The position numbers were made by a program, and so were the translations under genes. From Bacteroidales bacterium (GTDB lineage: Bacteria; Bacteroidota; Bacteroidia; Bacteroidales; UBA12077), in assembly GCA_030156305.1 (NCBI GenBank), contig JASGMZ010000012.1, positions 1 to 26,912 of the forward strand: a DNA stretch of 26,912 bases. The letters run 5' to 3'. The notes under the pieces were generated by a model. The model ran no database searches and had not been told where the DNA came from. It worked only from the letters and a program-made list of their open reading frames with translations. Within the stretch, counting starts at the first letter, position 1. Each line of letters opens with the position of its first letter. Of the stretch, positions 16,063 through 24,096 are shown piece by piece.

Positions 16063-16120
16063 TGGAACATCCATGTTATATTCATTCCATTTTTGTGAAC
16101 TTCAGTACATGGATGTTTCA
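16063..16120. repeat. Large inverted repeat upstream of siaB
   Basis: Fourteen-base arms at 16063-16076 and 16107-16120 pair at 13 of 14 positions, including a perfect 11-bp core AACATCCATGT/ACATGGATGTT, around a 30-nt loop. In a transcript starting upstream of siaB this would be a strong leader hairpin 35-92 nt before the start codon. The remaining gene-free DNA to 16270 is A/T-rich with nothing else recognised. Confidence 0.55.
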
Positions 16121-16270
16121 TAAATTCATGCTCAATATATATTTTCCCCATTACGAAGAATGATAATATTATAAAAATAGTGTTATTTCCCAAAAACAAA
16201 AAAAATAATTTAAAAAAAAGTCTATTAATATTTTGAATAAAATCAGTAATTTTATATTTAATATCTTTAT

Positions 16271-16309
16271 TTAACATTTATTTAACTTTGAATTAATAAA
16301 AATTTAAAC
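16271..16309 (+). promoter_or_regulatory. Candidate Pho box: four TTAA hexamers at exact 11-bp spacing
   Basis: Hexamers TTAACA (16271), TTAACT (16282), TTAATA (16293) and TTAAAC (16304) start exactly 11 bp apart. This matches the architecture of Bacillus PhoP boxes (TT[A/C/T]ACA with 5-bp spacers) and of E. coli pho boxes (11-bp repeats). It lies about 65-100 bp before the start of the phosphate permease gene. It is the clearest array in the window. Confidence 0.6.
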
Positions 16310-16341
16310 CTTAAGAAGATTTAACATAAACAGGGTATATC

Positions 16342-16349
16342 TACTTTTA
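16342..16349 (+). promoter_or_regulatory. Candidate -7 element of the PiT gene
   Basis: TACTTTTA matches TAnnTTTG in seven of eight positions and lies 32 bp after the last candidate Pho hexamer and 23 bp before the start codon. Confidence 0.4.
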
Positions 16350-16372
16350 CATAAAATTTTAAAAATTAAACA

Positions 16373-18634
16373 ATGGAAAATTTTTACTTAATTATTGTCG
16401 TTATTCTTTTTGCTTTAGCAATATCCGATTTAATTATAGGAGTAAGTAATGATGCTGTAAACTTTTTAAACTCAGCAATAGGTTCAAAAGTTGCGCCTCG
16501 TTATGTTATAATGATTATAGCGAGTGTTGGTATTTTAATCGGTACTACATTCTCGAGTGGGATGATGGAAGTTGCACGAAAAGGAATTTTTCATCCAGAT
16601 CAGTTTTATTTTTCGGAGATTATGATCATATTCCTGGCAGTAATGCTTACCGATATTTTGTTGCTTGATGTTTTTAATACTCTTGCATTACCTACATCTA
16701 CCACGGTGTCCATTGTTTTTGAACTATTAGGATCTGCTGTTGCGGTTGCTATTGTTAAAATTAATCGATTAGGCCTTAGTTTATCCGAGATGAGTACTTA
16801 TATAAACTCAGCAAAAGCGCTGGCTATTATAGCAGGAATTTTACTTTCAGTTATCATAGCTTTTACTGTTGGGTCAATTATTATGTATATTACCCGTTTA
16901 GCTTTTTCATTTAATTATAAGCGTACCTTTAAATATTTTGGAGCGATATGGGGTGGAATTGCAATTACTGCCATTACTTATTTTATTTTAATTAAAGGGG
17001 CTAAAGGAACCTCTTTTTTAACTGATGCAACTGCTGAGTGGATTAAAACAAATTCTACATTAATTATTTTATATAGCTTTATTGGTTGGACTATTTTGCT
17101 TCAACTACTTTATTGGTTGATTCGATTAGACAGTTTGAAATTAGTCGTTCTGATAGGAACTTTTGCATTGGCTATGGCTTTTGCAGGGAACGACCTTGTA
17201 AACTTTATCGGTGTACCTTTAGCAGGGTTAAAATCTTATCAGGCTTTTATTGCTGATCCAATTTCCGATCCCAATGAGTTATTAATGACTGCATTAACAG
17301 GGAAAGCAAAAGCAAATACGATTCTTTTATTGATTGCCGGGTTAATTATGGTTGTAACCCTTTGGTTATCACGTAAAGCACGTCGAGTAACAGAAACAGA
17401 AGTAAATTTAAGCAGGCAGGCTTCTGGTAATGAAAGGTTTGGTTCAAGTATGCTTTCCAGAACACTTGTTAAAGCTGCATTAGATATGAATAATGCAATA
17501 GAGAAGATTATCCCTGATAAAACGAAAAAGTTCTTAAGAAAAAGATTTGATACTTCAGAATATCAGAAAACCATTAAAAATCAGAAAGATGCACCTTCTT
17601 TTGATATGGTAAGGGCATCGGTAAATTTAACCGTTGCCAGTGTTTTAATTGCCTTTGCTACATCGTTAAAACTGCCTTTATCTACAACCTATGTTACCTT
17701 TATGGTGGCTATGGGTAGTTCACTTGCCGATAAAGCATGGGGCAGAGAAAGTGCGGTATACAGAATTACCGGTGTAATTACAGTTATTGGTGGTTGGTTT
17801 ATTACTGCATTTACAGCTTTTACCGCTGCATTTATTATTGCATTAATAATTAGCTACGGAGGTGGAATTGCTATTGGTGTTTTAATTGCTTTAGCGTTGT
17901 TTATTCTTATAAGAACACATATACTATTCAATAAAAAAGAAATTGAAAAAGAAAAAGAGAAAACATTAGCCGACGAAGAACTCCATACGGATAATATTAG
18001 AATTAAATGTTCCATAGAAGTACGAAATATGCTTAAGGCGGTGATTAAAGTGTTAAACCAAACCATTATTGGGTTAACCCAAGAAGATCGCAAGCTATTG
18101 AAAAATTTGTGTAAAGATGTTGATAAATTAAATGAAGAAGCACGCTACTTAAAACAATCAGTACATTTTACATTGGAGAAACTTTATGAAGAAGAAACTG
18201 AAACAGGACACTATTATGTACAGGTTATTGATTATTTAAGAGAAATGGCACATGCGCTTACTTTTATCTCTAATCCTAGCTTTGAGCATATCGATAATCA
18301 TCATAAAGGTTTGATCCCTGCACAAGTAAAGGAGTTGAATGAATTAAGAGATAATACAACAGATTTATTTAATGCAATTATTGATACCTTTGAAAATAAC
18401 ACCTTTGAAAATATACCTGATTTAATTGAAACACAGCAGGATATCCTAAACAAAATTAATTCGGCTCGTAAAAAGCAGGTTAAAAGGATTAAAAAACATG
18501 AATCAGGAACCAGAATTAGTATTCTATATCTTGGAATATTAAACGAATTGAAAAATTTCTTATTACATTCTATAAATCTGGTGAAAGCCCAAAGGGATTT
18601 TGTTGAATTTCAATTGAATAATCATAAAAAATAA
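16373..18634 (+). CDS. pit: PiT-family inorganic phosphate transporter with C-terminal cytoplasmic helical domain
   Basis: The 753-residue inner-membrane protein has the two inverted PiT signature repeats: GVSNDAVN (23-30) with PTSTT (107-111), and AGNDLVNF (271-278) with PLSTT (435-439). These match the GxNDxxN and P-STT motifs that bind phosphate and cation. About ten to twelve hydrophobic helices extend to about residue 517. A charged helical region follows (about 520-753; KKEIEKEKEK and later), resembling PhoU/DUF47-type four-helix proteins, so the permease carries its own likely regulatory domain. The large length is typical of Bacteroidota PiT proteins rather than the roughly 500-residue E. 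coli PitA. It imports phosphate using an ion gradient. It is monocistronic, headed by the best candidate Pho box and followed by a strong terminator. Confidence 0.92.
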   Translation: MENFYLIIVVILFALAISDLIIGVSNDAVNFLNSAIGSKVAPRYVIMIIASVGILIGTTFSSGMMEVARKGIFHPDQFYFSEIMIIFLAVMLTDILLLDVFNTLALPTSTTVSIVFELLGSAVAVAIVKINRLGLSLSEMSTYINSAKALAIIAGILLSVIIAFTVGSIIMYITRLAFSFNYKRTFKYFGAIWGGIAITAITYFILIKGAKGTSFLTDATAEWIKTNSTLIILYSFIGWTILLQLLYWLIRLDSLKLVVLIGTFALAMAFAGNDLVNFIGVPLAGLKSYQAFIADPISDPNELLMTALTGKAKANTILLLIAGLIMVVTLWLSRKARRVTETEVNLSRQASGNERFGSSMLSRTLVKAALDMNNAIEKIIPDKTKKFLRKRFDTSEYQKTIKNQKDAPSFDMVRASVNLTVASVLIAFATSLKLPLSTTYVTFMVAMGSSLADKAWGRESAVYRITGVITVIGGWFITAFTAFTAAFIIALIISYGGGIAIGVLIALALFILIRTHILFNKKEIEKEKEKTLADEELHTDNIRIKCSIEVRNMLKAVIKVLNQTIIGLTQEDRKLLKNLCKDVDKLNEEARYLKQSVHFTLEKLYEEETETGHYYVQVIDYLREMAHALTFISNPSFEHIDNHHKGLIPAQVKELNELRDNTTDLFNAIIDTFENNTFENIPDLIETQQDILNKINSARKKQVKRIKKHESGTRISILYLGILNELKNFLLHSINLVKAQRDFVEFQLNNHKK

Positions 18635-18657
18635 TTTTTTAATTGTTGCCAAACAGC

Positions 18658-18687
18658 AAAAGGCTCGAAATTATATTCGAGCCTTTT
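18658..18687. terminator. Bidirectional rho-independent terminator
   Basis: AAAAGGCTCGAA (18658-18669) and TTCGAGCCTTTT (18676-18687) are perfect 12-bp arms with a 6-nt loop. The A/T flanks provide a T-run in both directions. It serves the PiT gene on the plus strand and whatever is transcribed leftward from the restriction-modification side on the minus strand. Confidence 0.85.
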
Positions 18688-18698
18688 ACAATTTACTG

Positions 18699-18869
18699 TT
18701 AATAACGGACAGGGATATGCGCAGTACGGGATTTCGAAGCCATTTCCTTATCAATATGCTGAAAGGCTAAAACGAGCCACAGATGCTGAATTACGCTGTA
18801 ATCCCCGTATTGCGTATGACCGCATGTTACCAAGTGGTCGTTCTTGTTATTTATCAATATATCAGTCAT
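18699..18869 (-). CDS. Possible small protein (56 aa), unrecognised
   Basis: An ATG at 18869 opens a minus-strand frame of 56 codons beginning MTDILINNKNDHLVTCGHTQ and ending SKSRTAHIPVRY, with its stop only 11 nt before the bidirectional terminator. Composition is protein-like (mixed polar and hydrophobic, no long homopolymer), unlike the A/T-driven frames nearby. It has no domain that I know, and the DNA might instead belong to a repeated intergenic element. It lies downstream of the mod gene, separated from it by a hairpin (18924-18966). Confidence 0.35.
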   Translation of the reverse strand: MTDILINNKNDHLVTCGHTQYGDYSVIQHLWLVLAFQHIDKEMASKSRTAHIPVRY

Positions 18870-18923
18870 TTATATTCTATTTTGCTGCGTATTTCTGTCC
18901 ATGTGTTGAGGCAGCCAAACTTT

Positions 18924-18966
18924 TTGGCAAGTTTTGGTTAGAGCTTTGGCTCGTTCGACTTGCCAA
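18924..18966. repeat. Hairpin element at the left edge of the restriction-modification island
   Basis: TTGGCAAG (18924-18931) and CTTGCCAA (18959-18966) are perfect inverted arms, followed by TGTG. The 27-nt loop can itself form GAGC-tttg-GCTC. A similar element lies at the other edge of the island (24054-24096). Confidence 0.5.
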
Positions 18967-18988
18967 TGTGTATGGATGCAAAGCGTGG

Positions 18989-20830
18989 TTATTTTATATC
19001 ATCAGAATTTATAATCAATTCATCTCCTGCAATATTTCTTATTTTTATTTTGAATTTATTTGTGTTTGTATAATAAATCCCTTTTACCTTGCTTTTTACA
19101 TCTGCTTTGTCTTCTAAATTCAAATTGCTTGTCCAGATGTTATCTTTCAGGGTTGTATCAAACTGAATGCTTTCAACCATTTCCAATCCGGTTTCTGAAA
19201 GTTCAATGGGCTTGTATCCCTGCTGTTTTTTAAAAGCTGTTTCTTTGCGTTTTTGGTTAAAATCATCCAATTTATTTTTGATGTATGGGCTGAAATACTG
19301 CTTGATTTCTACTTTGTATGTATCATTTTCTTGTGTCATTTCAATCATGGCGGTGTCTTCGCCCATGAGCAAATCGGCTTTTTCTTCTAATAAATCATCT
19401 AAACTTAGCAGTTCTACTTTTATGCTGGTTTTTTTAGCTGCTTTAACGGCTTTGTTCACATACTTTTGGTCAATATCAATGTCTTTGTAAGCATAAATGA
19501 TTTTACAGGCAGGAATTTTATTTGTCCATTCTTCTGTATCAGTTTGTATTTCCTCCTGCTCATTATCTTCGAGTGAGATGAGTTGCTGAATGATGAAATC
19601 TACCTGTTCTTTAGTTAGCTTTTTATCTAAGCCAATGAATTTCACAGGCACATAGGTTCCTTTACGGCTCTGAATCCCGCCATCCCAAAAGGTGTTTAAT
19701 TCCAGTTCGGTATTTGAAACAAAGCCATCAATCAGGTTAAATATTTTTGCTTGTGTTTGTGCAGGATTACGGAAAAGCTGTACACCGTCTTTTACTTTTA
19801 ACACATCAAAATCAGCTTTGGCTTTTACCAATCGGTCGCGCATGGTTTGTATGGCATTAATACCTACATCTCCTGTTATGAACTTTCTGCCAAGGTCATG
19901 TGCTACTTTTGCTGTAACGCCACTGCCACCAAAAAAATCGGCGACTATCATGTTTTTATCACTACTTGCTTTTATTACTCGCTCGAGTAATTTGAATGGT
20001 TTCTCTGTAGCATAGTCTACTCTTTTTACTCCATCAACTTTAAACCTTGAGGAAACAGCAAATTCCCACCAATCTTCAGGGATTTTACCTTTATCCGAGT
20101 ACCCGGTACTAACATCTTTATTCATTTCACCATTAAAACCACCAACATGAACTTCAGAATCAACTCTCACCTCATCATCATTAAAAATGCGTTCTTCGCC
20201 TTTGCTATATAAAAAAATATTGTCGTGTTTCCTGCTAAAATGCTTCATATTAGGAGACCCAGGTCCATGATAACACCATATAATTTCATTTATGAAATTT
20301 GCTTCACCAAAAATTTCATCCAAAATAATTTTGGCATAATGCCCAATATGATGGTCTAAATGCACATAAATACTGGCGGTTTCACTCATTACCTCTTTAA
20401 TGGCAAGCAGGCGTTCATAGAGCCAATTCAAATAATCTTCTTTCTGCCAAATATCGCCGTACATTACTTCTTCGCCAATAGCATTGGCATTCTCAAACTC
20501 GGTTTTGTTGCCGTTGCGCAAGTATATTTTTTTTGCATAATTGGCACCACTGGCAAAGGGTGGGTCAATGTAAACCAGGTCAACTTTTATATCTTTGCTT
20601 TTCAGGTAGGCACAAGTTGAAAGCACATCGCCGTGAACAAGCAGGTTCCTGAAATCTTTGTTGAGTTCGGTTTCATCAGTTTTTAGTTTTTGTTGACCGT
20701 TTTTGCTTGGTCTTACCTCTTCTATCAGTTCAGTTTCAAACAAGGTTATTCTTTCGGGTAATCGCCTGCCCTGAAAATTTAATAAAGCTTGTCCTTTTGC
20801 CGGGGTAATATTATATTGTATTGGTTTCAT
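18989..20830 (-). CDS. mod: Type III restriction-modification system, Mod N6-adenine methyltransferase
   Basis: The 613-residue protein is a beta-class amino-methyltransferase: catalytic DPPF (89-92, in VYIDPPFASGANYAKK) precedes the AdoMet-binding ADFFGGSG (297-304). The region between (about 185-270) is the likely target-recognition segment, and TEKPFKLLERVIKASS (275-290) is a conserved block of these enzymes. The C-terminal part (about 320-613) is needed in the family for Res interaction. It methylates adenine in an asymmetric site to protect host DNA; the recognition sequence cannot be read. It lies 86 bp downstream of res on the same strand, in the order HTH-res-mod rather than the common mod-res. 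The res-mod gap holds repeated ATATAAG motifs (see findings), so mod probably has its own promoter or control. I saw no simple-sequence tract of the kind that makes mod genes phase-variable. Confidence 0.9.
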   Translation of the reverse strand: MKPIQYNITPAKGQALLNFQGRRLPERITLFETELIEEVRPSKNGQQKLKTDETELNKDFRNLLVHGDVLSTCAYLKSKDIKVDLVYIDPPFASGANYAKKIYLRNGNKTEFENANAIGEEVMYGDIWQKEDYLNWLYERLLAIKEVMSETASIYVHLDHHIGHYAKIILDEIFGEANFINEIIWCYHGPGSPNMKHFSRKHDNIFLYSKGEERIFNDDEVRVDSEVHVGGFNGEMNKDVSTGYSDKGKIPEDWWEFAVSSRFKVDGVKRVDYATEKPFKLLERVIKASSDKNMIVADFFGGSGVTAKVAHDLGRKFITGDVGINAIQTMRDRLVKAKADFDVLKVKDGVQLFRNPAQTQAKIFNLIDGFVSNTELELNTFWDGGIQSRKGTYVPVKFIGLDKKLTKEQVDFIIQQLISLEDNEQEEIQTDTEEWTNKIPACKIIYAYKDIDIDQKYVNKAVKAAKKTSIKVELLSLDDLLEEKADLLMGEDTAMIEMTQENDTYKVEIKQYFSPYIKNKLDDFNQKRKETAFKKQQGYKPIELSETGLEMVESIQFDTTLKDNIWTSNLNLEDKADVKSKVKGIYYTNTNKFKIKIRNIAGDELIINSDDIK

Positions 20831-20846
20831 AATCTTTTATTTTTTG

Positions 20847-20911
20847 AACCATATAAGAATTATAATTTCATTTAAGCATCTCTTATATTTTCTTATATGC
20901 CTTATATGGTT
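20847..20911. promoter_or_regulatory. Repeat-rich control region between res and mod
   Basis: AACCATATAAG (20847-20857) and CTTATATGGTT (20901-20911) are perfect 11-bp inverted copies. CTTATAT also occurs directly at 20882, 20892 and 20901, at 10- and 9-bp steps. ATATGCCTTATA (20895-20906), 65 bp before the mod start codon, matches ATATACCTTATA (24001-24012) upstream of the HTH gene at 11 of 12 positions. This looks like an operator region for mod. Confidence 0.5.
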
Positions 20912-20916
20912 TATAT

Positions 20917-23730
20917 TCATAATGCTTTTACCATCTCTTCCAATTCCTTAACATGCTTTGTAAAGTCGTTCCCGCCTTTATCAATAAAGCAAACATATTT
21001 ATAATCAGAATTGTGTTTTAAAAACACATCTTTTACAAATTTTTCTTTTTGTTGAAATTCTTCTGTATAATACGGTTCGCCTTTGGTTTCAATGATGAGA
21101 ATTTTATCAATTTCACCTGCTTTATCATCAATTTCATTATCTTCCTGCCATTCGTAACGTTTGCCTTTACGCTTAATAATTAAAAAGTCAGGTGTGTATT
21201 TTCCATATGGCGTTTGAATATTGAAACTTTCCAATTTGTTTTCTTTTATCCCGTTAAAATAGACCTCCAAATCAGCCAACGAATTTAATTTTAGCATTTC
21301 GCTAATAGCAGCCTGTTCAAAATCACTATCAAAACGATAAGGCAAATAGTTAAAACTAATATCCTGCGGGTCCAATTCTGTATCCTCAAAATCTTCTTCT
21401 AATCTATGAGGCCTTTTTTGTAAACGTTGCACCTGTGATTTGGCAATTTTGGGTAAAAAATTACCACTACCATAATTAATGAATGCCGGAGAAGACCATT
21501 CCAAAAGATTAATTGTATCTAAATCTGTTATGGTTTCTGTTTTATATTCAATAATGTATGTTAAATGAGAAGCAACATAATTTGCCACATCTTTAAATTC
21601 AATGTATGGATTATTTACAATCCAGGTGTAGTTTTTATTTAATGTTTTATGTATTTCTTCTAACTCCTTTTTATATTCAGAAAGGATTTCTGTTGGTGTA
21701 TATCTGAAATAAAGAGCTTTGGTTATATCATAAATAAAATTTGTAAAATGATAGCTTTGAGCAATGTATTGTTCAAGGTTTTCAGAAACCTCGGATTGCA
21801 TTCCGGCATCACTTATTTTTCCTTTTGTTTCTTTGGCAGAATAATCATATTTCTGTTTAAAAGCATTAAAATCAAAAGCTTTGAGCTGTGCTTTATAATC
21901 TTGTGTTTGGGTTAAAATATTGATATGATACTTATAAATAATTTGTTTATATTTTAATTCGCCAAGTTTTGGTTTACGAACCACAACAGGCACATCGTTT
22001 TCGCCGGTAACTTTTAAATCATTAATGGTCAATTTGTAATTTTCTTTAAGTTCTTTATCTAAAGTATCATAGTTGCCTGAGCCGAGATAAATTAGTGCTT
22101 TTTCATTTTTTGCATTATTAACTTCACGTAAGCAACGGGCTGTAGTTTGTAAAACAAAATTTTTGGTGGTTGTTTTTCTTGGTAGTACTACGGATGTTAA
22201 ACTTCGGCAATCCCAGCCCTCGGTACCAACAGCCACAAGCAGTATAATCCTTTTCTTGTTGTAAGGCTTATCCAGGTTATTAAAAATTGACAGGCTGTCT
22301 TTTGGTAATTCGTATTCCTTGTTTTCTTTTGTTACAGAAGAGTAATACCTGAAAATTTCATCATCATTACCGGGTCGGTTTTCATGATACCATTTTTTTA
22401 TAACGGGCAATATTTCTTCATTCAGGGTTTTTATGTTTGGACAATAGAAAGCTACCTTACTAACTGCACCGTTAGGGTATGTAAAATCAAAGTCTTTAAA
22501 AAAACGATCTAATGACTGCGTTAAAAAGGTGCTTTCTTTCACATCTTCAACTTTCACAACTTCAGGAACTTTTAAAAACCGGCCAATTCCTGTTGCCAAT
22601 GAATAATTGTAAACAATATCCTGAATTTGGTTTAGGATGATATCATCCTCGCCAATTTTTACTTTTGTTTTCACAAACGGAGTGCCCGACATTCCCAAAA
22701 CATTTACAACATGGCCGTGTTGGTTAAGAATGTTTACCGCTTCACGTAGCTTTTTTTCTTGTTTACCATTTCCTTTATAAACATGATGTACTTCATCAAG
22801 CACAACACCAAGATGGGGAATTTGTGAAAGCTTTTCTCTTAATTCATTGGTTTTTTTAATTTGAGCTAAAACTTTTTCATCCTCAATATTTGCTTTCATT
22901 TTTTCCAGCAAGGCACTTTCATCATCATAACGTTCCAATACAACTTTTTCAGCATTGGTAATAAAAACCAATCCAAAATTATTTGTCTGGGTTAAGCGAT
23001 TTACTTTTTCCAGATTTGGATTGTTTCCCTGTAATTTGTCTTTTCGCTGTGAACTAAGACTGTCAAGCACCTCAATGTGTGAAATTTGTTTTAGTGTATT
23101 GGCTTCATTTTTAGGTAGAATCCATTCAGGGTCAAAGTTTTTAATTGTTTGAAGTGAAGGGAGAATGGCTGTTTTAGAAGCATGAGGAGCAAACACCACA
23201 AAATTATGCGCAAATCTTTTGTCTTTTTTGTTAATTTTCGCAAAATATAAGTCAAGATAAATAAAGCAAGCCATTAAATAGGTTTTACCGGCACCCATTG
23301 GCAAACTGTAAAGAAAGTTTGGATAATCAAAATTATGCAATAATTCTTCGAGGATATTATTCCAATTGGTTGTTTTTCCGTTCGGATCGTTTAATAATAG
23401 TTTTTGAAAATTTTTCAATCCATTGTCTTGAGCAAATTGATTAAGGAACTGCATTACATAATCGCCATTGAATACATTAAAAAATTCGTACTCCTCCGCC
23501 TTGCCTTTATCGTATAGCAATCCGGCTTTAATAATTTCAGAAAGTTTTTTGTTTTCTCCTACAAATTTTAACCAAAGATAAACCTCAATCGCTTCAAGTT
23601 GCGGTTCTCTTAGCCTGCCTTTTTTTTCCATAAAAGAAACAAGTTCGCCGATAACAGACTGGTTATCTTCTTTTTGTTCTTTTATCCAGGCTTTTGTTTT
23701 GGTATATATTAATTCAAATATTGTAAGCAT
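20917..23730 (-). CDS. res: Type III restriction enzyme, Res subunit
   Basis: The 937-residue protein is a superfamily 2 helicase-nuclease. Walker A is PMGAGKT (144-150), Walker B is LDEVHH (311-316, DEVH), motif III is MSGTPF (347-352), and later motifs are GTEGWDC (502-508) and QTTARCLR (528-535). The C-terminus carries a PD-(D/E)xK nuclease: Asp848 in TPDF, and Glu881 and Lys883 in IETKG. With Mod it forms the ATP-dependent complex that cleaves DNA after translocation or sliding between sites. All key motifs are present and uninterrupted, so it should be active. The start is 2 nt after the stop of the HTH gene, so the two are translationally close and surely co-transcribed. Confidence 0.9.
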   Translation of the reverse strand: MLTIFELIYTKTKAWIKEQKEDNQSVIGELVSFMEKKGRLREPQLEAIEVYLWLKFVGENKKLSEIIKAGLLYDKGKAEEYEFFNVFNGDYVMQFLNQFAQDNGLKNFQKLLLNDPNGKTTNWNNILEELLHNFDYPNFLYSLPMGAGKTYLMACFIYLDLYFAKINKKDKRFAHNFVVFAPHASKTAILPSLQTIKNFDPEWILPKNEANTLKQISHIEVLDSLSSQRKDKLQGNNPNLEKVNRLTQTNNFGLVFITNAEKVVLERYDDESALLEKMKANIEDEKVLAQIKKTNELREKLSQIPHLGVVLDEVHHVYKGNGKQEKKLREAVNILNQHGHVVNVLGMSGTPFVKTKVKIGEDDIILNQIQDIVYNYSLATGIGRFLKVPEVVKVEDVKESTFLTQSLDRFFKDFDFTYPNGAVSKVAFYCPNIKTLNEEILPVIKKWYHENRPGNDDEIFRYYSSVTKENKEYELPKDSLSIFNNLDKPYNKKRIILLVAVGTEGWDCRSLTSVVLPRKTTTKNFVLQTTARCLREVNNAKNEKALIYLGSGNYDTLDKELKENYKLTINDLKVTGENDVPVVVRKPKLGELKYKQIIYKYHINILTQTQDYKAQLKAFDFNAFKQKYDYSAKETKGKISDAGMQSEVSENLEQYIAQSYHFTNFIYDITKALYFRYTPTEILSEYKKELEEIHKTLNKNYTWIVNNPYIEFKDVANYVASHLTYIIEYKTETITDLDTINLLEWSSPAFINYGSGNFLPKIAKSQVQRLQKRPHRLEEDFEDTELDPQDISFNYLPYRFDSDFEQAAISEMLKLNSLADLEVYFNGIKENKLESFNIQTPYGKYTPDFLIIKRKGKRYEWQEDNEIDDKAGEIDKILIIETKGEPYYTEEFQQKEKFVKDVFLKHNSDYKYVCFIDKGGNDFTKHVKELEEMVKAL

Positions 23731-23732
23731 GT

Positions 23733-23933
23733 TTATTTAAGGTCTTTTTGTTCAATTAATAAGTCTTTGGCTTCAACTTCAAGCAATTTGGCTATTTCAT
23801 AAAGCACTTCAATTTTTGGCTGCTGTCTATTTTGCACATATGCATTTACAATATTGTAGCTCTTTCCAAGTTTTTCAACCAACCAAGTTTGTTTAATTCC
23901 CTTTTCCTCAAGCACTTCTTTTATTCGGTTCAT
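23733..23933 (-). CDS. Small HTH (XRE/Cro-type) regulator of the restriction-modification operon
   Basis: The 66-residue protein is a single helix-turn-helix domain: KEVLEEKGIKQTWLVEKLGKS with the recognition helix around YNIVNAYVQNRQQPKIEVL, and the typical hydrophobic end IAKLLEVEAKDLL. It resembles controller (C) proteins that time expression of restriction genes, and its position as first gene of HTH-res-mod fits that. The upstream DNA holds ATATACCTTATA at 24001-24012, a sequence shared at 11 of 12 positions with the region before mod, making autoregulation plus control of mod a reasonable hypothesis. Confidence 0.85.
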   Translation of the reverse strand: MNRIKEVLEEKGIKQTWLVEKLGKSYNIVNAYVQNRQQPKIEVLYEIAKLLEVEAKDLLIEQKDLK

Positions 23934-24000
23934 GTTAATTTCAATATTAAAGCTCTAAAATAAATAAATATTCTTTCATATATCATTTTACAAGATAAAA

Positions 24001-24012
24001 ATATACCTTATA
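24001..24012. promoter_or_regulatory. Candidate operator upstream of the HTH gene
   Basis: ATATACCTTATA starts 68 bp upstream of the HTH start codon. The near-identical ATATGCCTTATA starts 65 bp upstream of mod. Same-strand placement at nearly equal distance suggests a shared binding site. Confidence 0.45.
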
Positions 24013-24053
24013 GTTATTAACAATCGGTTGTGTGTTGGGAAAATGAAGGCTCT

Positions 24054-24096
24054 TTTGCAAGCTGAAGAATCAGCCTATGCGGAGTGGGCTTGCAAA
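24054..24096. repeat. Hairpin element at the right edge of the restriction-modification island
   Basis: TTTGCAAGC (24054-24062) and GCTTGCAAA (24088-24096) are perfect inverted arms followed by TGTG. The left half also forms GCTGA-agaa-TCAGC (24061-24074). Size and the TTG-C/G-CAAG core resemble the element at 18924-18966. The remainder of 24097-24194 contains nothing I can name. Confidence 0.5.

Noticed and set aside
16050..16277. 75-codon minus-strand frame with a hydrophobic stretch
   Set aside because: It covers the large inverted repeat and A/T-rich DNA, and its upstream end overlaps the candidate Pho box. The composition looks driven by base content, so I did not call it a gene.
18824..19117. 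97-codon plus-strand frame
   Set aside because: It runs into the 3' end of mod on the opposite strand and crosses the hairpin at 18924-18966; the opposite-strand 56-codon frame is more convincing.
18989..20830. Phase variation of mod through simple repeats
   Set aside because: No tetranucleotide or homopolymer tract of a suitable length was seen within the coding sequence.
18924..24096. The flanking hairpins as integron attC sites
   Set aside because: Arms, spacing and inner symmetry recall attC, but I could not find properly placed RYYYAAC and GTTRRRY core sites, and no integrase is in the window.
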